A stretch of 19,647 nucleotides of DNA from an uncultured Collinsella sp. (GCA_937958315.1 CALFGH010000143.1:1-19647); one strand, 5' to 3'. Counted from the stretch's first letter, positions 7,952-15,132 are shown. Translations and numbers: made by a program. Notes: generated by a model not told the origin, from the letters alone.

Positions 7952-7988
7952 GAAGAGGTCCGGCTTAAGTTCGGACCTCTTCTTATTT
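7946..7988. terminator. bidirectional terminator overlapping both stop codons
   Basis: A perfect 17-bp stem (7946-7962 with 7972-7988, 9-base loop) has A-rich and T-rich outer ends, so it can end transcription on both strands. It contains the TAA of paralogue B (7949-7951) and the minus-strand TAA (7983-7985) of the convergent GT2 gene. Confidence 0.9.
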
Positions 7989-8912
7989 TGAATAAGTTTT
8001 ATAGGCTTGTAGCTCCCATTGCTTTCGTTCAACCTTCGCAACCGAGTCGAGGATAAGCCCCGTTGCCAGGCTTAGCCCGCATAGGAACATAAACGAGGCG
8101 GCGAGCATTGCGGTGGGGAAGCGAGGGACTAATCCGGTCTGGATGTACTCTGCGATGATTGGTATACCGAGGGCGAGCCCTATGATGGCAAAGATGATCG
8201 CGATAAGACTAAAGAACTTGAGCGGACGATAGTCTTTAAAGAGCGTTCCAATCATTGCGATGACCTTGATGCCGTCGCTGACCGTGTTGAGTTTGGATTC
8301 AGAGCCGGCAGGTCGATCTCGATACTCTACCGGCACGTCTTGAATGCGCCAGCGGTGGTCGACGGCATGGATGGAGAGCTCGGTTTCGATCTGAAAGCCC
8401 TCGCTCAAGACGGGGAACGTCTTGACGAAGGGTTTGCTCATGGCTCTATAGCCGGTCATCACGTCGTCAAAGCTGTAACCGTATATCCATTTAATCATGG
8501 CGCGAACAAGGTTGTTGCCAAAGCCGTGAAAGGCTCGTTTGTTCTCTTCGGCATAGGTGCCGTTTGACAGGCGATCGCCAACGGTCATATCCGCTTCGCC
8601 GTTAAGGATGGGATTGCAGAGTGACTTGGCAGCTTCGGCGGGGTAGGTATCGTCGCCGTCGACCATCAAGTAGCATTCGGCATCGACATCACGGAACATT
8701 TGGCGGCACACGTTGCCTTTGCCCTGCCTGGGCTCGTGGCGCACCGTAGCCCCGTGCTGCTTAGCGATATGCGAAGTGTCATCGGACGAGTTGTTGTCGT
8801 AAACATAGACAACTGCGCCGGGCAGCTCTCGATGAAAATCGTCGACAACTTTGCCAATCGTCAGCGCTTCGTTGTAACAGGGGATTATGACGGCTGTATT
8901 CGAATAGTCCAT
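7983..8912 (-). CDS. GT2 polyprenyl-phosphate glycosyltransferase with two C-terminal helices (GtrB/CsbB type)
   Basis: This 309-residue protein has an N-terminal GT-A domain, starting AVIIPCYNEALTIGKVV and followed by VYDNNSSDDT, VDGDDTYP (D85, D87) and DVMTGYRAMSK. Two membrane helices follow (about 232-255 and 268-291). This is the build of GtrB, CsbB and YfdH-type enzymes, which attach a sugar from a nucleotide donor to undecaprenyl phosphate. The start has a perfect AGGAGGT five bases upstream. It is a single-gene unit, divergent from wzm/wzt and convergent with the glycan run. No GtrA-type flippase is next to it. It differs from the short GT2 at 456, so the locus probably makes two polyprenyl-phosphate sugars, or this one serves another polymer. 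Confidence 0.87.
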   Translation of the reverse strand: MDYSNTAVIIPCYNEALTIGKVVDDFHRELPGAVVYVYDNNSSDDTSHIAKQHGATVRHEPRQGKGNVCRQMFRDVDAECYLMVDGDDTYPAEAAKSLCNPILNGEADMTVGDRLSNGTYAEENKRAFHGFGNNLVRAMIKWIYGYSFDDVMTGYRAMSKPFVKTFPVLSEGFQIETELSIHAVDHRWRIQDVPVEYRDRPAGSESKLNTVSDGIKVIAMIGTLFKDYRPLKFFSLIAIIFAIIGLALGIPIIAEYIQTGLVPRFPTAMLAASFMFLCGLSLATGLILDSVAKVERKQWELQAYKTYSK

Positions 8913-8945
8913 GTAGGACCTCCTTTAATGACTCATCTGGTCGAA

Positions 8946-8951
8946 AGTATA
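8946..8951 (-). promoter_or_regulatory. candidate -10 box for the minus-strand GT2 gene
   Basis: On the minus strand TATACT (8951 to 8946) is followed by TTC and lies 33 bases before the start codon. No good -35 box is visible at normal spacing. The same TATACTTTC string occurs at the opposite, divergent side of this gap. Confidence 0.4.
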
Positions 8952-9030
8952 CCTATCGCTTGCCCCTTTGATTAGATATGGGTTAGTTTTCCAGATTTGT
9001 TGCGGTGGGTTATCGTCAACGTGGGAGGGC

Positions 9031-9036
9031 TATACT
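9031..9036 (+). promoter_or_regulatory. candidate -10 box for wzm/wzt
   Basis: TATACT followed by TTC lies 37 bases before the chosen GTG start of wzm. A matching -35 box is not obvious. Together with the minus-strand box it would make the 161-base gap (8913-9073) a divergent promoter region. Confidence 0.4.
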
Positions 9037-9073
9037 TTCCACTGTTATGTTTTACGAGACAAGGAGATGGTCC

Positions 9074-9919
9074 GTGGCTGACAATATAGAGAGTCAGAAA
9101 GCGGTGGCTAAACCGGCCTCTCACGCTAAAAATGATTTTGAAAAGGACAAGTTCATTCTTAAGCAGCTTGTCACCAAAGATTTTAAAATCAAATATCGTC
9201 GCAGTGTTCTGGGCGTGGCATGGTCCGTGCTTAACCCGCTGCTGATGATGGTTGTTATGTCGATCGTCTTTTCGACGATTTTTGGCCAGAGCCGCAATGG
9301 GTCAATTACGCCCGAAATGTATCCGTTGTATCTAATTGTCGGTAACATTACGTTCTCTGTTATGTCCGAGTCGACGAACCAGGCGCTCATGTCCATCATT
9401 TGGGCGTCTTCTCTGCTCAAGAAGGTTAAGGTCCATCGCTGGGTATTCCCGGTGCAGAAAGTGCTGTTCTCTCTTGTCAACTTTTCCTTCTCTTTGGTTG
9501 CCGTCGCCCTTGTCATGCTCTTTTTCCGTGTTGTCCCTACCTGGCATTTAATTCTGCTGCCGGTTTGCTTGCTGTTGCTCATGTGTTTCTGTATGGGCTT
9601 GGGCATGATGCTGTCGGCGCTGGCGGTCTTTTTCCGCGATGTTATGCATCTGTGGACCGTTGTTATCACGGCCTGGATGTATCTGACGCCTATTTTCTGG
9701 ACGACCGATTACATCAGCCAAATGGCACATTGGATCCAGGTGCTGGTGGTTGTGAATCCCATGTACAACTATCTCCAGTTTATGCGTGATATCTTCCTGT
9801 TCAATACCGTGCCTTCTGCGCTTACGTTCGGCTTATGTGTTGCCTGGGCTATTCTTGCTCTTGCTATTGGCTATACCGTATTTCATAAGACCGAGCACAA
9901 GTTTATTCTCTACATTTAA
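9074..9919 (+). CDS. wzm: ABC-2 type polysaccharide export permease (Wzm)
   Basis: This 281-residue membrane protein of the ABC-2 family forms the channel of a Wzm/Wzt-type exporter. It has a cytoplasmic N-terminus, then the family hallmark KIKYRRSVLGVAWSVLNPLL before the first helix, and six hydrophobic segments. The YLTPIFW motif is before the last extracellular loop and NPMYNYLQFMRD after it. Such permeases move complete lipid-linked polysaccharide to the outer face. I chose GTG 9074 because AAGGAG (9061-9066) is seven bases upstream; the longer in-frame start at 9005 would overlap the candidate promoter. The ATPase gene follows 12 bases later. Base composition is intermediate between the AT-rich glycan run and the GC-rich right side. 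Confidence 0.9.
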   Translation: MADNIESQKAVAKPASHAKNDFEKDKFILKQLVTKDFKIKYRRSVLGVAWSVLNPLLMMVVMSIVFSTIFGQSRNGSITPEMYPLYLIVGNITFSVMSESTNQALMSIIWASSLLKKVKVHRWVFPVQKVLFSLVNFSFSLVAVALVMLFFRVVPTWHLILLPVCLLLLMCFCMGLGMMLSALAVFFRDVMHLWTVVITAWMYLTPIFWTTDYISQMAHWIQVLVVVNPMYNYLQFMRDIFLFNTVPSALTFGLCVAWAILALAIGYTVFHKTEHKFILYI

Positions 9920-9931
9920 GGAGTGCTGTTC

Positions 9932-10699
9932 ATGACTGAATCTGCTATTGATTACAGCAAGCAGCCCCTTGCTGTTGAGGTCAAAGACGTCACCATGATC
10001 TTTAATATGGCGTCTGAGTCGCTTACAAACCTCAAGGAGTACTTTATTAAGCTCGCAAAGCACGAGCTGTTCTTTGAAGAATTCCGTGCGCTTAAGCACA
10101 TTTCGTTTGATGTGCATCGCGGCGAGGTTGTTGGTCTTGTTGGTACTAACGGTTCCGGTAAGTCTACGATGCTCAAGATCATCGCTGGCGTTTTGGAGCC
10201 CAGCGAAGGCGAGGTTAAGGTCCACGGCAATATCGCGCCACTGATTGAGCTCGGTGCCGGCTTTGACCCGGAGCTTACCGCGCGTGAGAATATCTATCTG
10301 AACGGTGCGCTGCTTGGCTATACCAAGGAGTTTATCGACGCTAGTTTTGACGAGATCATTGAGTTCGCTGAGCTTAAAGACTTCGTTGACATGCCCTTGA
10401 AGAACTTCTCTTCGGGTATGGTCGCACGCATTGCCTTTGCTATCGCCACGATTACCGAGCCCGATATTCTCATCGTCGATGAGACGCTTTCTGTTGGCGA
10501 TGTCTTTTTCCAGCAGAAGTGCGAGCGTCGCATTCAGCACTTTATCGAGAGTGGTGACGTCACGGTCTTATTCGTTTCTCACTCCATGGAGCAGGTTGAG
10601 CGCATTTGCCAGCGTGCCGTATGGATCGAGAAGGGTGACCTGCGCATGGATGGCCCCGTGGATGAGGTCTGCAAGGCGTACCACGACCAGTTCAAGTAG
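9932..10699 (+). CDS. wzt: ABC polysaccharide export ATPase (Wzt, short form)
   Basis: This 255-residue ATPase drives export through Wzm. The Walker A motif is GTNGSGKST (71-79), the signature is NFSSGM (158-163), Walker B is ILIVDE (179-184) and the switch His is H217 in VSHS. The FSSGM signature and the GLVGTNGSGKST context are typical of the Wzt/TagH/RfbE group. The protein ends just after the nucleotide-binding domain, so it lacks the C-terminal carbohydrate-binding domain of Wzt proteins that recognise a capped chain. This fits export coupled to synthesis without a terminal-cap check, as in mycobacterial Rv3781. I chose ATG 9932 because TAAGGAG (9917-9923) lies eight bases upstream; an earlier GTG at 9923 falls on that site. 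Confidence 0.92.
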   Translation: MTESAIDYSKQPLAVEVKDVTMIFNMASESLTNLKEYFIKLAKHELFFEEFRALKHISFDVHRGEVVGLVGTNGSGKSTMLKIIAGVLEPSEGEVKVHGNIAPLIELGAGFDPELTARENIYLNGALLGYTKEFIDASFDEIIEFAELKDFVDMPLKNFSSGMVARIAFAIATITEPDILIVDETLSVGDVFFQQKCERRIQHFIESGDVTVLFVSHSMEQVERICQRAVWIEKGDLRMDGPVDEVCKAYHDQFK

Positions 10700-10701
10700 G
10701 T

Positions 10702-10707
10702 TATAAT
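10702..10707 (+). promoter_or_regulatory. candidate -10 box for tRNA-Arg
   Basis: A perfect TATAAT lies directly after the wzt stop and 46 bases before the tRNA. At 17-base spacing the -35 position reads TACCAC, a poor match, so its strength is uncertain. Confidence 0.35.
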
Positions 10708-10752
10708 TTATTGGCCGTGTGAACTTGTACCCGCTTGGACGCCCGGCTTTAT

Positions 10753-10829
10753 GCTCCATTAGCTCAGTTGGATAGAGCAGGGGACTTCTAATCCCAAGGT
10801 CGACGGTTCGAATCCGCCATGGAGCACCA
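10753..10829 (+). tRNA. tRNA-Arg (anticodon TCT)
   Basis: The cloverleaf is complete: acceptor stem GCTCCAT/ATGGAGC, D arm GCTC/GAGC, anticodon arm GGGGA-CTTCTAA-TCCCA (one G-A mismatch at the top), and T arm GACGG-TTCGAAT-CCGCC (one A-C mismatch). CCA is encoded at 10827-10829. Loop positions 34-36 are TCT, so it reads AGA. It lies at the right edge of the AT-shifted island. No copy of its 3' end was found elsewhere in the window. Confidence 0.95.
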
Positions 10830-10840
10830 GAGAGTTTTTG

Positions 10841-10874
10841 AAGACCCGGTATAATGCCGGGTCTTTGCGTTTTG
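10841..10874 (+). terminator. intrinsic terminator after tRNA-Arg
   Basis: A 9-bp stem (10841-10849 with 10857-10865, 7-base loop) is followed by T-rich sequence ending TTTT at 10871-10874. It lies 12 bases past the encoded CCA. Confidence 0.8.
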
Positions 10875-10902
10875 GGCATGTGGGCGTGCAGTGCTCCCTC
10901 AA

Positions 10903-10939
10903 CAATAAGCCGGTGTAGCATCGCTGCACCGGCTTATTG
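10903..10939. terminator. strong hairpin between the tRNA and glf, probable terminator
   Basis: The arms 10903-10919 and 10923-10939 pair over 17 positions with one G-T wobble and a 3-base loop. It lies between the tRNA unit and the convergent 3' end of glf, about 43 bases after the glf stop on the minus strand. Neither side has a clean T-tract, so termination is inferred from position and stem strength. Confidence 0.5.
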
Positions 10940-10981
10940 CTTCTTGCGAATTTGGTTGTCGGTCTCGAGTCGTTGAGCTCC

Positions 10982-12106
10982 CTACGCCTCCGTGGGCTCC
11001 ACGCCCAGCTCGTTGCGGACGAGCTCGAAGGCGGCGGCGATGGCCTTGTCCATGTCGTAGTACTTGTAGCCGCCCAGGCGACCGGCGAAGACCACGTCGC
11101 CCTCCTGCGCCGCCAGCTCCTCGTACTGCTTGTAGAGGGCCTCGTTCTTGGCGTCGTTGATGGGGTAGTAGGGCTCGTCGCCGGGCTTCCAGTCGGCCGG
11201 GTACTCGCGCGTGATGACGGTCTTGTCCTGCGTGCCAAACTCAAAGTGCTTGTGCTCGATGATGCGGGTGTAGGGGACCTCGCGCTCGGTGTAGTTGACC
11301 ACGGCCACGCCCTGGTGGTCCTGCTCGTCGAGCGTCTCGGTCTCAAAGCGCAGGCTGCGGTACTCGAGCGTGCCCAGCTTAAAGTCGTAGAACGCGTCGA
11401 TGGGGCCGCAGTAGATCGTCTTGGCGGCGATATCGGGCTCGGCGGCGATTAGCTCCTTGTACTCCACGCCGCAGCGCACCTCGACGCCCTCGAGCATGTT
11501 GGCGACCATCTTGGTGTAGCCGCCCATGGGGATGCCCTGGTAGCGGTCGTTGAAGTAGTTGTTGTCGTAGGTAAAACGGCAGGGGAGGCGCTTGATGATG
11601 CTGGCGGGCAGGTCCTTGCAGTCGCGGCCCCACTGCTTCTCGGTGTAACCCTTCACGAGCGTCTCGAAGATGTCACGGCCGACGAGCGACAGCGCCTGCT
11701 CCTCGAGGTTCTGCGGCTCGCCGATGTTCTCGGCGGCCACCTGCTCGGCGATCTTGGCCTTGGCGTCGGCCGGCGTGACGACGCCCGGCCACATCTTGGC
11801 GAAGGTATTCATGTTGAAGGGCATGTTGTACATGTTGCCGTGGAAGTTGGCGACCGGCGAGTTGACGTAGTTGTTGAACTCGGCGAAGCGGTTTACGTAG
11901 TCCCAGACGTCCCTCATGGAGGTGTGGAAGATATGCGCGCCGTAGCGGTGGACCTGGATGCCCTCGACGTCCTCGGTGTAGATGTTGCCGGCGATGTGGT
12001 CGCGGCGGTCGATGACTAGGACCGACTTGCCGGCGCGTTTGGCGGCATTGGCAAAGACGGCGCCCGAAAGGCCGGCACCGACGACGAGGTAATCGAACTG
12101 GGACAT
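10982..12106 (-). CDS. glf: UDP-galactopyranose mutase
   Basis: Glf is a flavoenzyme that converts UDP-galactopyranose to UDP-galactofuranose in the cytoplasm, the donor for galactofuran. This 374-residue protein has the usual length. It starts with the FAD Rossmann motif VVGAGLSGAVFA (8-19) and has HRYGAHIFHT (53-62), KQWG (W159), and YFNDRYQGIPMGGYT (184-198) of the substrate lid. The conserved arginines are R173 and R281 (TRIIEHK), and the C-terminal FAD site is GRLGGYKYYDMD (342-353). The start has AAGGAG about seven bases upstream. It lies 78 bases downstream of aroQ with no clear terminator between, so readthrough from aroQ is possible. Its GC-rich codon use matches the shikimate genes rather than the island, although its product is needed by the GlfT2-like enzymes there. 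Confidence 0.96.
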   Translation of the reverse strand: MSQFDYLVVGAGLSGAVFANAAKRAGKSVLVIDRRDHIAGNIYTEDVEGIQVHRYGAHIFHTSMRDVWDYVNRFAEFNNYVNSPVANFHGNMYNMPFNMNTFAKMWPGVVTPADAKAKIAEQVAAENIGEPQNLEEQALSLVGRDIFETLVKGYTEKQWGRDCKDLPASIIKRLPCRFTYDNNYFNDRYQGIPMGGYTKMVANMLEGVEVRCGVEYKELIAAEPDIAAKTIYCGPIDAFYDFKLGTLEYRSLRFETETLDEQDHQGVAVVNYTEREVPYTRIIEHKHFEFGTQDKTVITREYPADWKPGDEPYYPINDAKNEALYKQYEELAAQEGDVVFAGRLGGYKYYDMDKAIAAAFELVRNELGVEPTEA

Positions 12107-12184
12107 GGATATGCTCCTTTGTATGTCAATTGGACAGTTACTTTAGTTTAGGGACAAACGCATCTGACTCATTTGCCCATAAGA

Positions 12185-12622
12185 TTAGTGTAGCAGATGC
12201 TCTTTCAGCAGCTCCAGTGCATGTGCGTAGCCCTGCAGGCCCTCGCCGGTGATGGTGGCGAAGCAGGCTAGGCGTGCATAGCTCACCTGGCGGAAGTCTT
12301 CGCGTGTTTCGACGGCACTGATGTGAACCTCGACGGCAGGGATGGCGACGGCTTTGAGCGCGTCCAGGATGGCCACGCTCGTATGCGTGTAGGCGGCCGG
12401 GTTGATGACGATGCCGTCGACCTTGCCGTAGGCCTCCTGGATCTTGTCGACGATGCTGCCCTCGTGGTTGGACTGGAAGACCTCGACCTCGTCAAAACCC
12501 TGTGCAGCGCCTGCCTCCTGGCAGATCTGGACCAGGTGGTCGTAGTTGTCACTGCCGTAGATGCCCGGCTCGCGAATGCCGAGCATGTTGAGGTTGGGGC
12601 CGTTGATGACGAGTGCTTTCAT
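12185..12622 (-). CDS. aroQ: type II 3-dehydroquinate dehydratase
   Basis: This enzyme removes water from 3-dehydroquinate to give 3-dehydroshikimate, the third step of the shikimate pathway. The protein has 145 residues, the normal size of the dodecameric type II enzyme. Active-site features are visible: INGPNLNMLGIREPGIYG (6-23) with lid R17 and catalytic Y22, FQSNHEG (49-55), INPAAYTHTS (73-82) with N74 and H80, and VEVHIS (97-102) with H100 and R107. I chose ATG 12622, which has AAAGGA upstream. A longer open frame back to 12838 would run through a terminator and the end of aroEK and has low-complexity sequence, so it is not real. A terminator-like hairpin separates it from aroEK. Confidence 0.95.
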   Translation of the reverse strand: MKALVINGPNLNMLGIREPGIYGSDNYDHLVQICQEAGAAQGFDEVEVFQSNHEGSIVDKIQEAYGKVDGIVINPAAYTHTSVAILDALKAVAIPAVEVHISAVETREDFRQVSYARLACFATITGEGLQGYAHALELLKEHLLH

Positions 12623-12663
12623 GGTTGCTTCCTTTGCGGTTGGGCGGGCGGTGAGGCGGAACG

Positions 12664-12705
12664 AAAAACCACCACAAAGGTGCCTGTCCCCTTTGTGGCG
12701 GTTTT
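12664..12705 (-). terminator. terminator-like hairpin (REP-style) between aroEK and aroQ
   Basis: The arms 12665-12680 and 12690-12705 pair at 15 of 16 positions with a 9-base loop. Read on the minus strand, the stem is preceded by AAAA and followed by TTTTT, the classic intrinsic terminator form, three bases after the aroEK stop. The sequence has the look of a dispersed palindromic repeat, so it may be both. Confidence 0.65.
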
Positions 12706-12707
12706 GG

Positions 12708-13958
12708 TTAGAGAGCGGGTGGGAGGGTGTCGAGGGTGGCGCGGGCGGTGTTGGCGGCGCAGTCGCGTGAGTCGATGATGTAGTCGGCCCAGGCGCAGTA
12801 GCGCGGCATGCGCTGTTCGGCAAGTTTATCGATGCCATCGCGAGCGGTGATGGGGCGACCCTTGTGGGCGAGTTCGCCGAGCTTGCGGTTAAGCATCACG
12901 ATCTGGCTGTTTTGGTGCAGCTGCGGGTAGTTCTCATCGCGCGTGACCACGCCGCCGCCGGTGGAGAGCACCAGGCCGCTGCGCTTGGAGATGTCGGCCA
13001 GCGCTGCCGTCTCCTGCTCGCGGAAGGCCGCCTCGCCGCGCTCGACGATAAAGTCGGCGCAGGGCATGCTCAGGCGTTCCTCGAGGGCGCGATCGAGGTC
13101 AATGTGCTCGCGACCCGTGAGCAGGGCGATCTGCTCGCCCACACGGGTCTTGCCCGAACCCGGCATGCCGATCAGCGCGATGTTCTGCTCGCGGTGAGAT
13201 AGACGCTCCGTCACATCCAGGATGCGCTCGCGCGGGGTGGCTTGGCCGGTATAGCGCTCTACAGCCTGTGCCGCCTGGGCCACAAGCATGAGCAGGCCGC
13301 CGATGCAGGGGATTCCGCGGCGCTCGGCCTCGAGCATCAGACCCGTGCGGGCGGGGTTGTAGACAATGTCGATGACGCCCTCGAGCGCATCGAGTCCTTC
13401 GAGCGTGCAGGGCGCGTCGGGGCAGTGGGGGAACATACCGGCAGGCGTGCAGTTGACGAGCAACGTGGCGTCGGACTGCTGTGCGATGTTGTCGTAGTTG
13501 ACCTCGCTCGCGCGTCCCACGGGCACCACGATCGCGCCCAAATCGCCCAGCACCATACTTGCCGTGGTGCCGGCGCCTCCGGTGGCTCCGAGCACGAGGA
13601 CCTTCTTGCCGGCAACCTCAACGCCTAACTCCTCGACCAGACACTGAAAACCAAAGTAGTCGGTGTTGTCGCCGCGCAGGCGACCGTCGGGCAGGCGCGT
13701 GATGGTGTTGACGTTGCCCATGCGCTCGGCCAGGGGACTCAGCTCGTCCAGGTATTCCATGACGGCGCGTTTGTAGGGAATGGTCACGTTGGTACCTTCC
13801 CACTCGTCGCCCGTCATAAAAGCCTCTAGATCCTCGGGCTCGCGCTCAAATCGCACGTACTCAAGCCCAGCGAGTTCCTTGTAGATGGTTGGGGTGTAGC
13901 TGTGGCCCAGCACACGGCCCAGGACGCCGTAGGGGCGGGTTGCGGCGGTATCGGTCAT
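12708..13958 (-). CDS. bifunctional shikimate dehydrogenase / shikimate kinase (AroE-AroK fusion)
   Basis: One 416-residue chain carries two consecutive shikimate steps. Residues 1 to about 255 are AroE. The catalytic lysine is K63 in NVTIPYKRA, the shikimate site includes GDNTDYFGF (96-104) with D100, and the NADP loop is GATGGAG (124-130). The usual SxSP is SYTP here (S20, T22). Residues from about 257 are AroK, with Walker A GMPGSGKT (264-271), DLD (287-289), RGE and FRE (307-314), STGGGVV (332-338) and lid R368. The AroE part reduces 3-dehydroshikimate; the AroK part phosphorylates shikimate. No separate copies lie in the window. Its ATG directly follows the pheA stop with no gap, and its GGAGGTG lies within the end of pheA, so translation is probably coupled. 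A terminator-like hairpin follows. Confidence 0.94.
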   Translation of the reverse strand: MTDTAATRPYGVLGRVLGHSYTPTIYKELAGLEYVRFEREPEDLEAFMTGDEWEGTNVTIPYKRAVMEYLDELSPLAERMGNVNTITRLPDGRLRGDNTDYFGFQCLVEELGVEVAGKKVLVLGATGGAGTTASMVLGDLGAIVVPVGRASEVNYDNIAQQSDATLLVNCTPAGMFPHCPDAPCTLEGLDALEGVIDIVYNPARTGLMLEAERRGIPCIGGLLMLVAQAAQAVERYTGQATPRERILDVTERLSHREQNIALIGMPGSGKTRVGEQIALLTGREHIDLDRALEERLSMPCADFIVERGEAAFREQETAALADISKRSGLVLSTGGGVVTRDENYPQLHQNSQIVMLNRKLGELAHKGRPITARDGIDKLAEQRMPRYCAWADYIIDSRDCAANTARATLDTLPPAL

Positions 13959-15104
13959 CTAGAGCACCTCCGTGTAGCTGCCAAAGTAGGTGAAGCTCTC
14001 GCACACGTCGTCGATTGAGTCGAGCAAGTCGTCGAGTGCCTTGCTGCCAAAGGGGCAGTCCAGGTCAAAGTAGAACATAAACTCAAAGTCGTGGCCGGGG
14101 ATGGGGCGGCTCTCGAGCTTGATGAGGTTGATGTTGAGCGCGTAGAAGCGCTCGAGCACGCGATAGAGCGCGCCCGGCTCGTTTGCCGTGGTGATCATGA
14201 GCGAGGTGCGGTTGGCACCGGGGTAGACGCGCGGCTCGCGGCTGATGACGACAAAGCGCGTGTAGTTATTGTCCGAGTCCTGGATGTTGGGCTCCAGCAC
14301 CTCCAGACCATACAGCGCGGCACAGCTGCGCGAGGCGATAGCGGCGACGTCGGTGCGCTCGGAGTTGGCGACCATCTCGGCCGACATGGCGGTGTTGGGG
14401 TACTTGGAGGCGTGTAGATTATGGCCCTCGATAAAGCCGGCGCACTGGGCGATTGCCTGGCCATGGCTGTAGACCTCGCGCACGTCCTGGAACTTGGTGC
14501 CGGGTTTGACGAGCAGGTTGTGATCGATCTTGAGGCGCAGCGAGCGCACGATATGGAAGTCGAACTGGGCGAGTAAATCGTAGACGGCGTTGACCGAGCC
14601 AGCGGTTGAGTTTTCGATGGGCAGCACGCCAAACTCGCAAAAGCCGTCGCGTACGGCGCGCATAACGCCCTCGAAGGTCTCGAAGAACGAAATATCGGGC
14701 ACGTCGAAGAGCTTGCATGCGGCGATTTGGCTGTAGGCGCCCTCGACGCCCTGGCAGGCGACGGTGGCCGTCTGGGGGAAAGGCATGTCAAAGGCTGCGG
14801 CCGTGGCGCGGGCTTTTTGCGACACCGTGGTGCCCTTGAGCTCATTGATGTAGCGCTGCTGCTCGGCCTTGCTCATGCTCATGAGGAGGCGGAACAGAGT
14901 GATAGTCTGGGCCTCATAGCGCTCGGGTGCGCGGCTGGCGAGATTGTTGAGCTTGGAGCGTTCGCGGGCGGGGTCAAAGACGGCCTTGCCCATCTCGATC
15001 TTGGATTTGGCGACTTCGGTGGCAATGTCCATACGCTCGACAAAGCTGTTGAGCAGGGTGGTGTCGATGCCATCGATGGCCTGGCGAATATCGGCAAGGT
15101 CCAT
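13959..15104 (-). CDS. pheA: bifunctional chorismate mutase / prephenate dehydratase
   Basis: This 381-residue P-protein makes phenylpyruvate from chorismate. An AroQ-type chorismate mutase domain (about 1-90) has R7, R24, K36 and the VFDPARE motif (42-48). Prephenate dehydratase follows (about 112-290), with GVEGAYSQ (119-126), PIENSTAGSV (162-171), SHGQAIAQC (213-221) and the catalytic TRF (282-284). The C-terminal ACT domain (about 300-381) has NEPGALYRVL (308-317) and ESRP (331-334), the phenylalanine-binding motifs, so feedback inhibition by Phe is expected. I chose ATG 15104, with AAAGGGA upstream, rather than the open frame reaching 15248, which crosses the inverted-repeat element. The stop touches the aroEK start. 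Confidence 0.95.
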   Translation of the reverse strand: MDLADIRQAIDGIDTTLLNSFVERMDIATEVAKSKIEMGKAVFDPARERSKLNNLASRAPERYEAQTITLFRLLMSMSKAEQQRYINELKGTTVSQKARATAAAFDMPFPQTATVACQGVEGAYSQIAACKLFDVPDISFFETFEGVMRAVRDGFCEFGVLPIENSTAGSVNAVYDLLAQFDFHIVRSLRLKIDHNLLVKPGTKFQDVREVYSHGQAIAQCAGFIEGHNLHASKYPNTAMSAEMVANSERTDVAAIASRSCAALYGLEVLEPNIQDSDNNYTRFVVISREPRVYPGANRTSLMITTANEPGALYRVLERFYALNINLIKLESRPIPGHDFEFMFYFDLDCPFGSKALDDLLDSIDDVCESFTYFGSYTEVL

Positions 15105-15132
15105 GGAGGTCCCTTTCGTGAATCGTTGGCTA

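Noticed and set aside
9833..10540. 235-residue open frame on the minus strand across wzt
   Set aside because: It lies fully opposite a clear ABC ATPase with all motifs intact and has no ribosome site or recognisable domain; it is a mirror frame.
10753..10829. tRNA-Arg as an active phage or island attachment site
   Set aside because: No integrase and no second copy of the tRNA 3' end are in the window.
10937..11452. 171-residue plus-strand frame over the end of glf
   Set aside because: It is a Val/Leu/Gly-rich mirror of a GC-rich gene, without a start signal or domain.
12623..12838. Longer N-terminus for aroQ
   Set aside because: The extra 72 residues are Pro/Thr/Ser-rich, pass through the hairpin and the end of aroEK, and are not part of the family; ATG 12622 has its own ribosome site.
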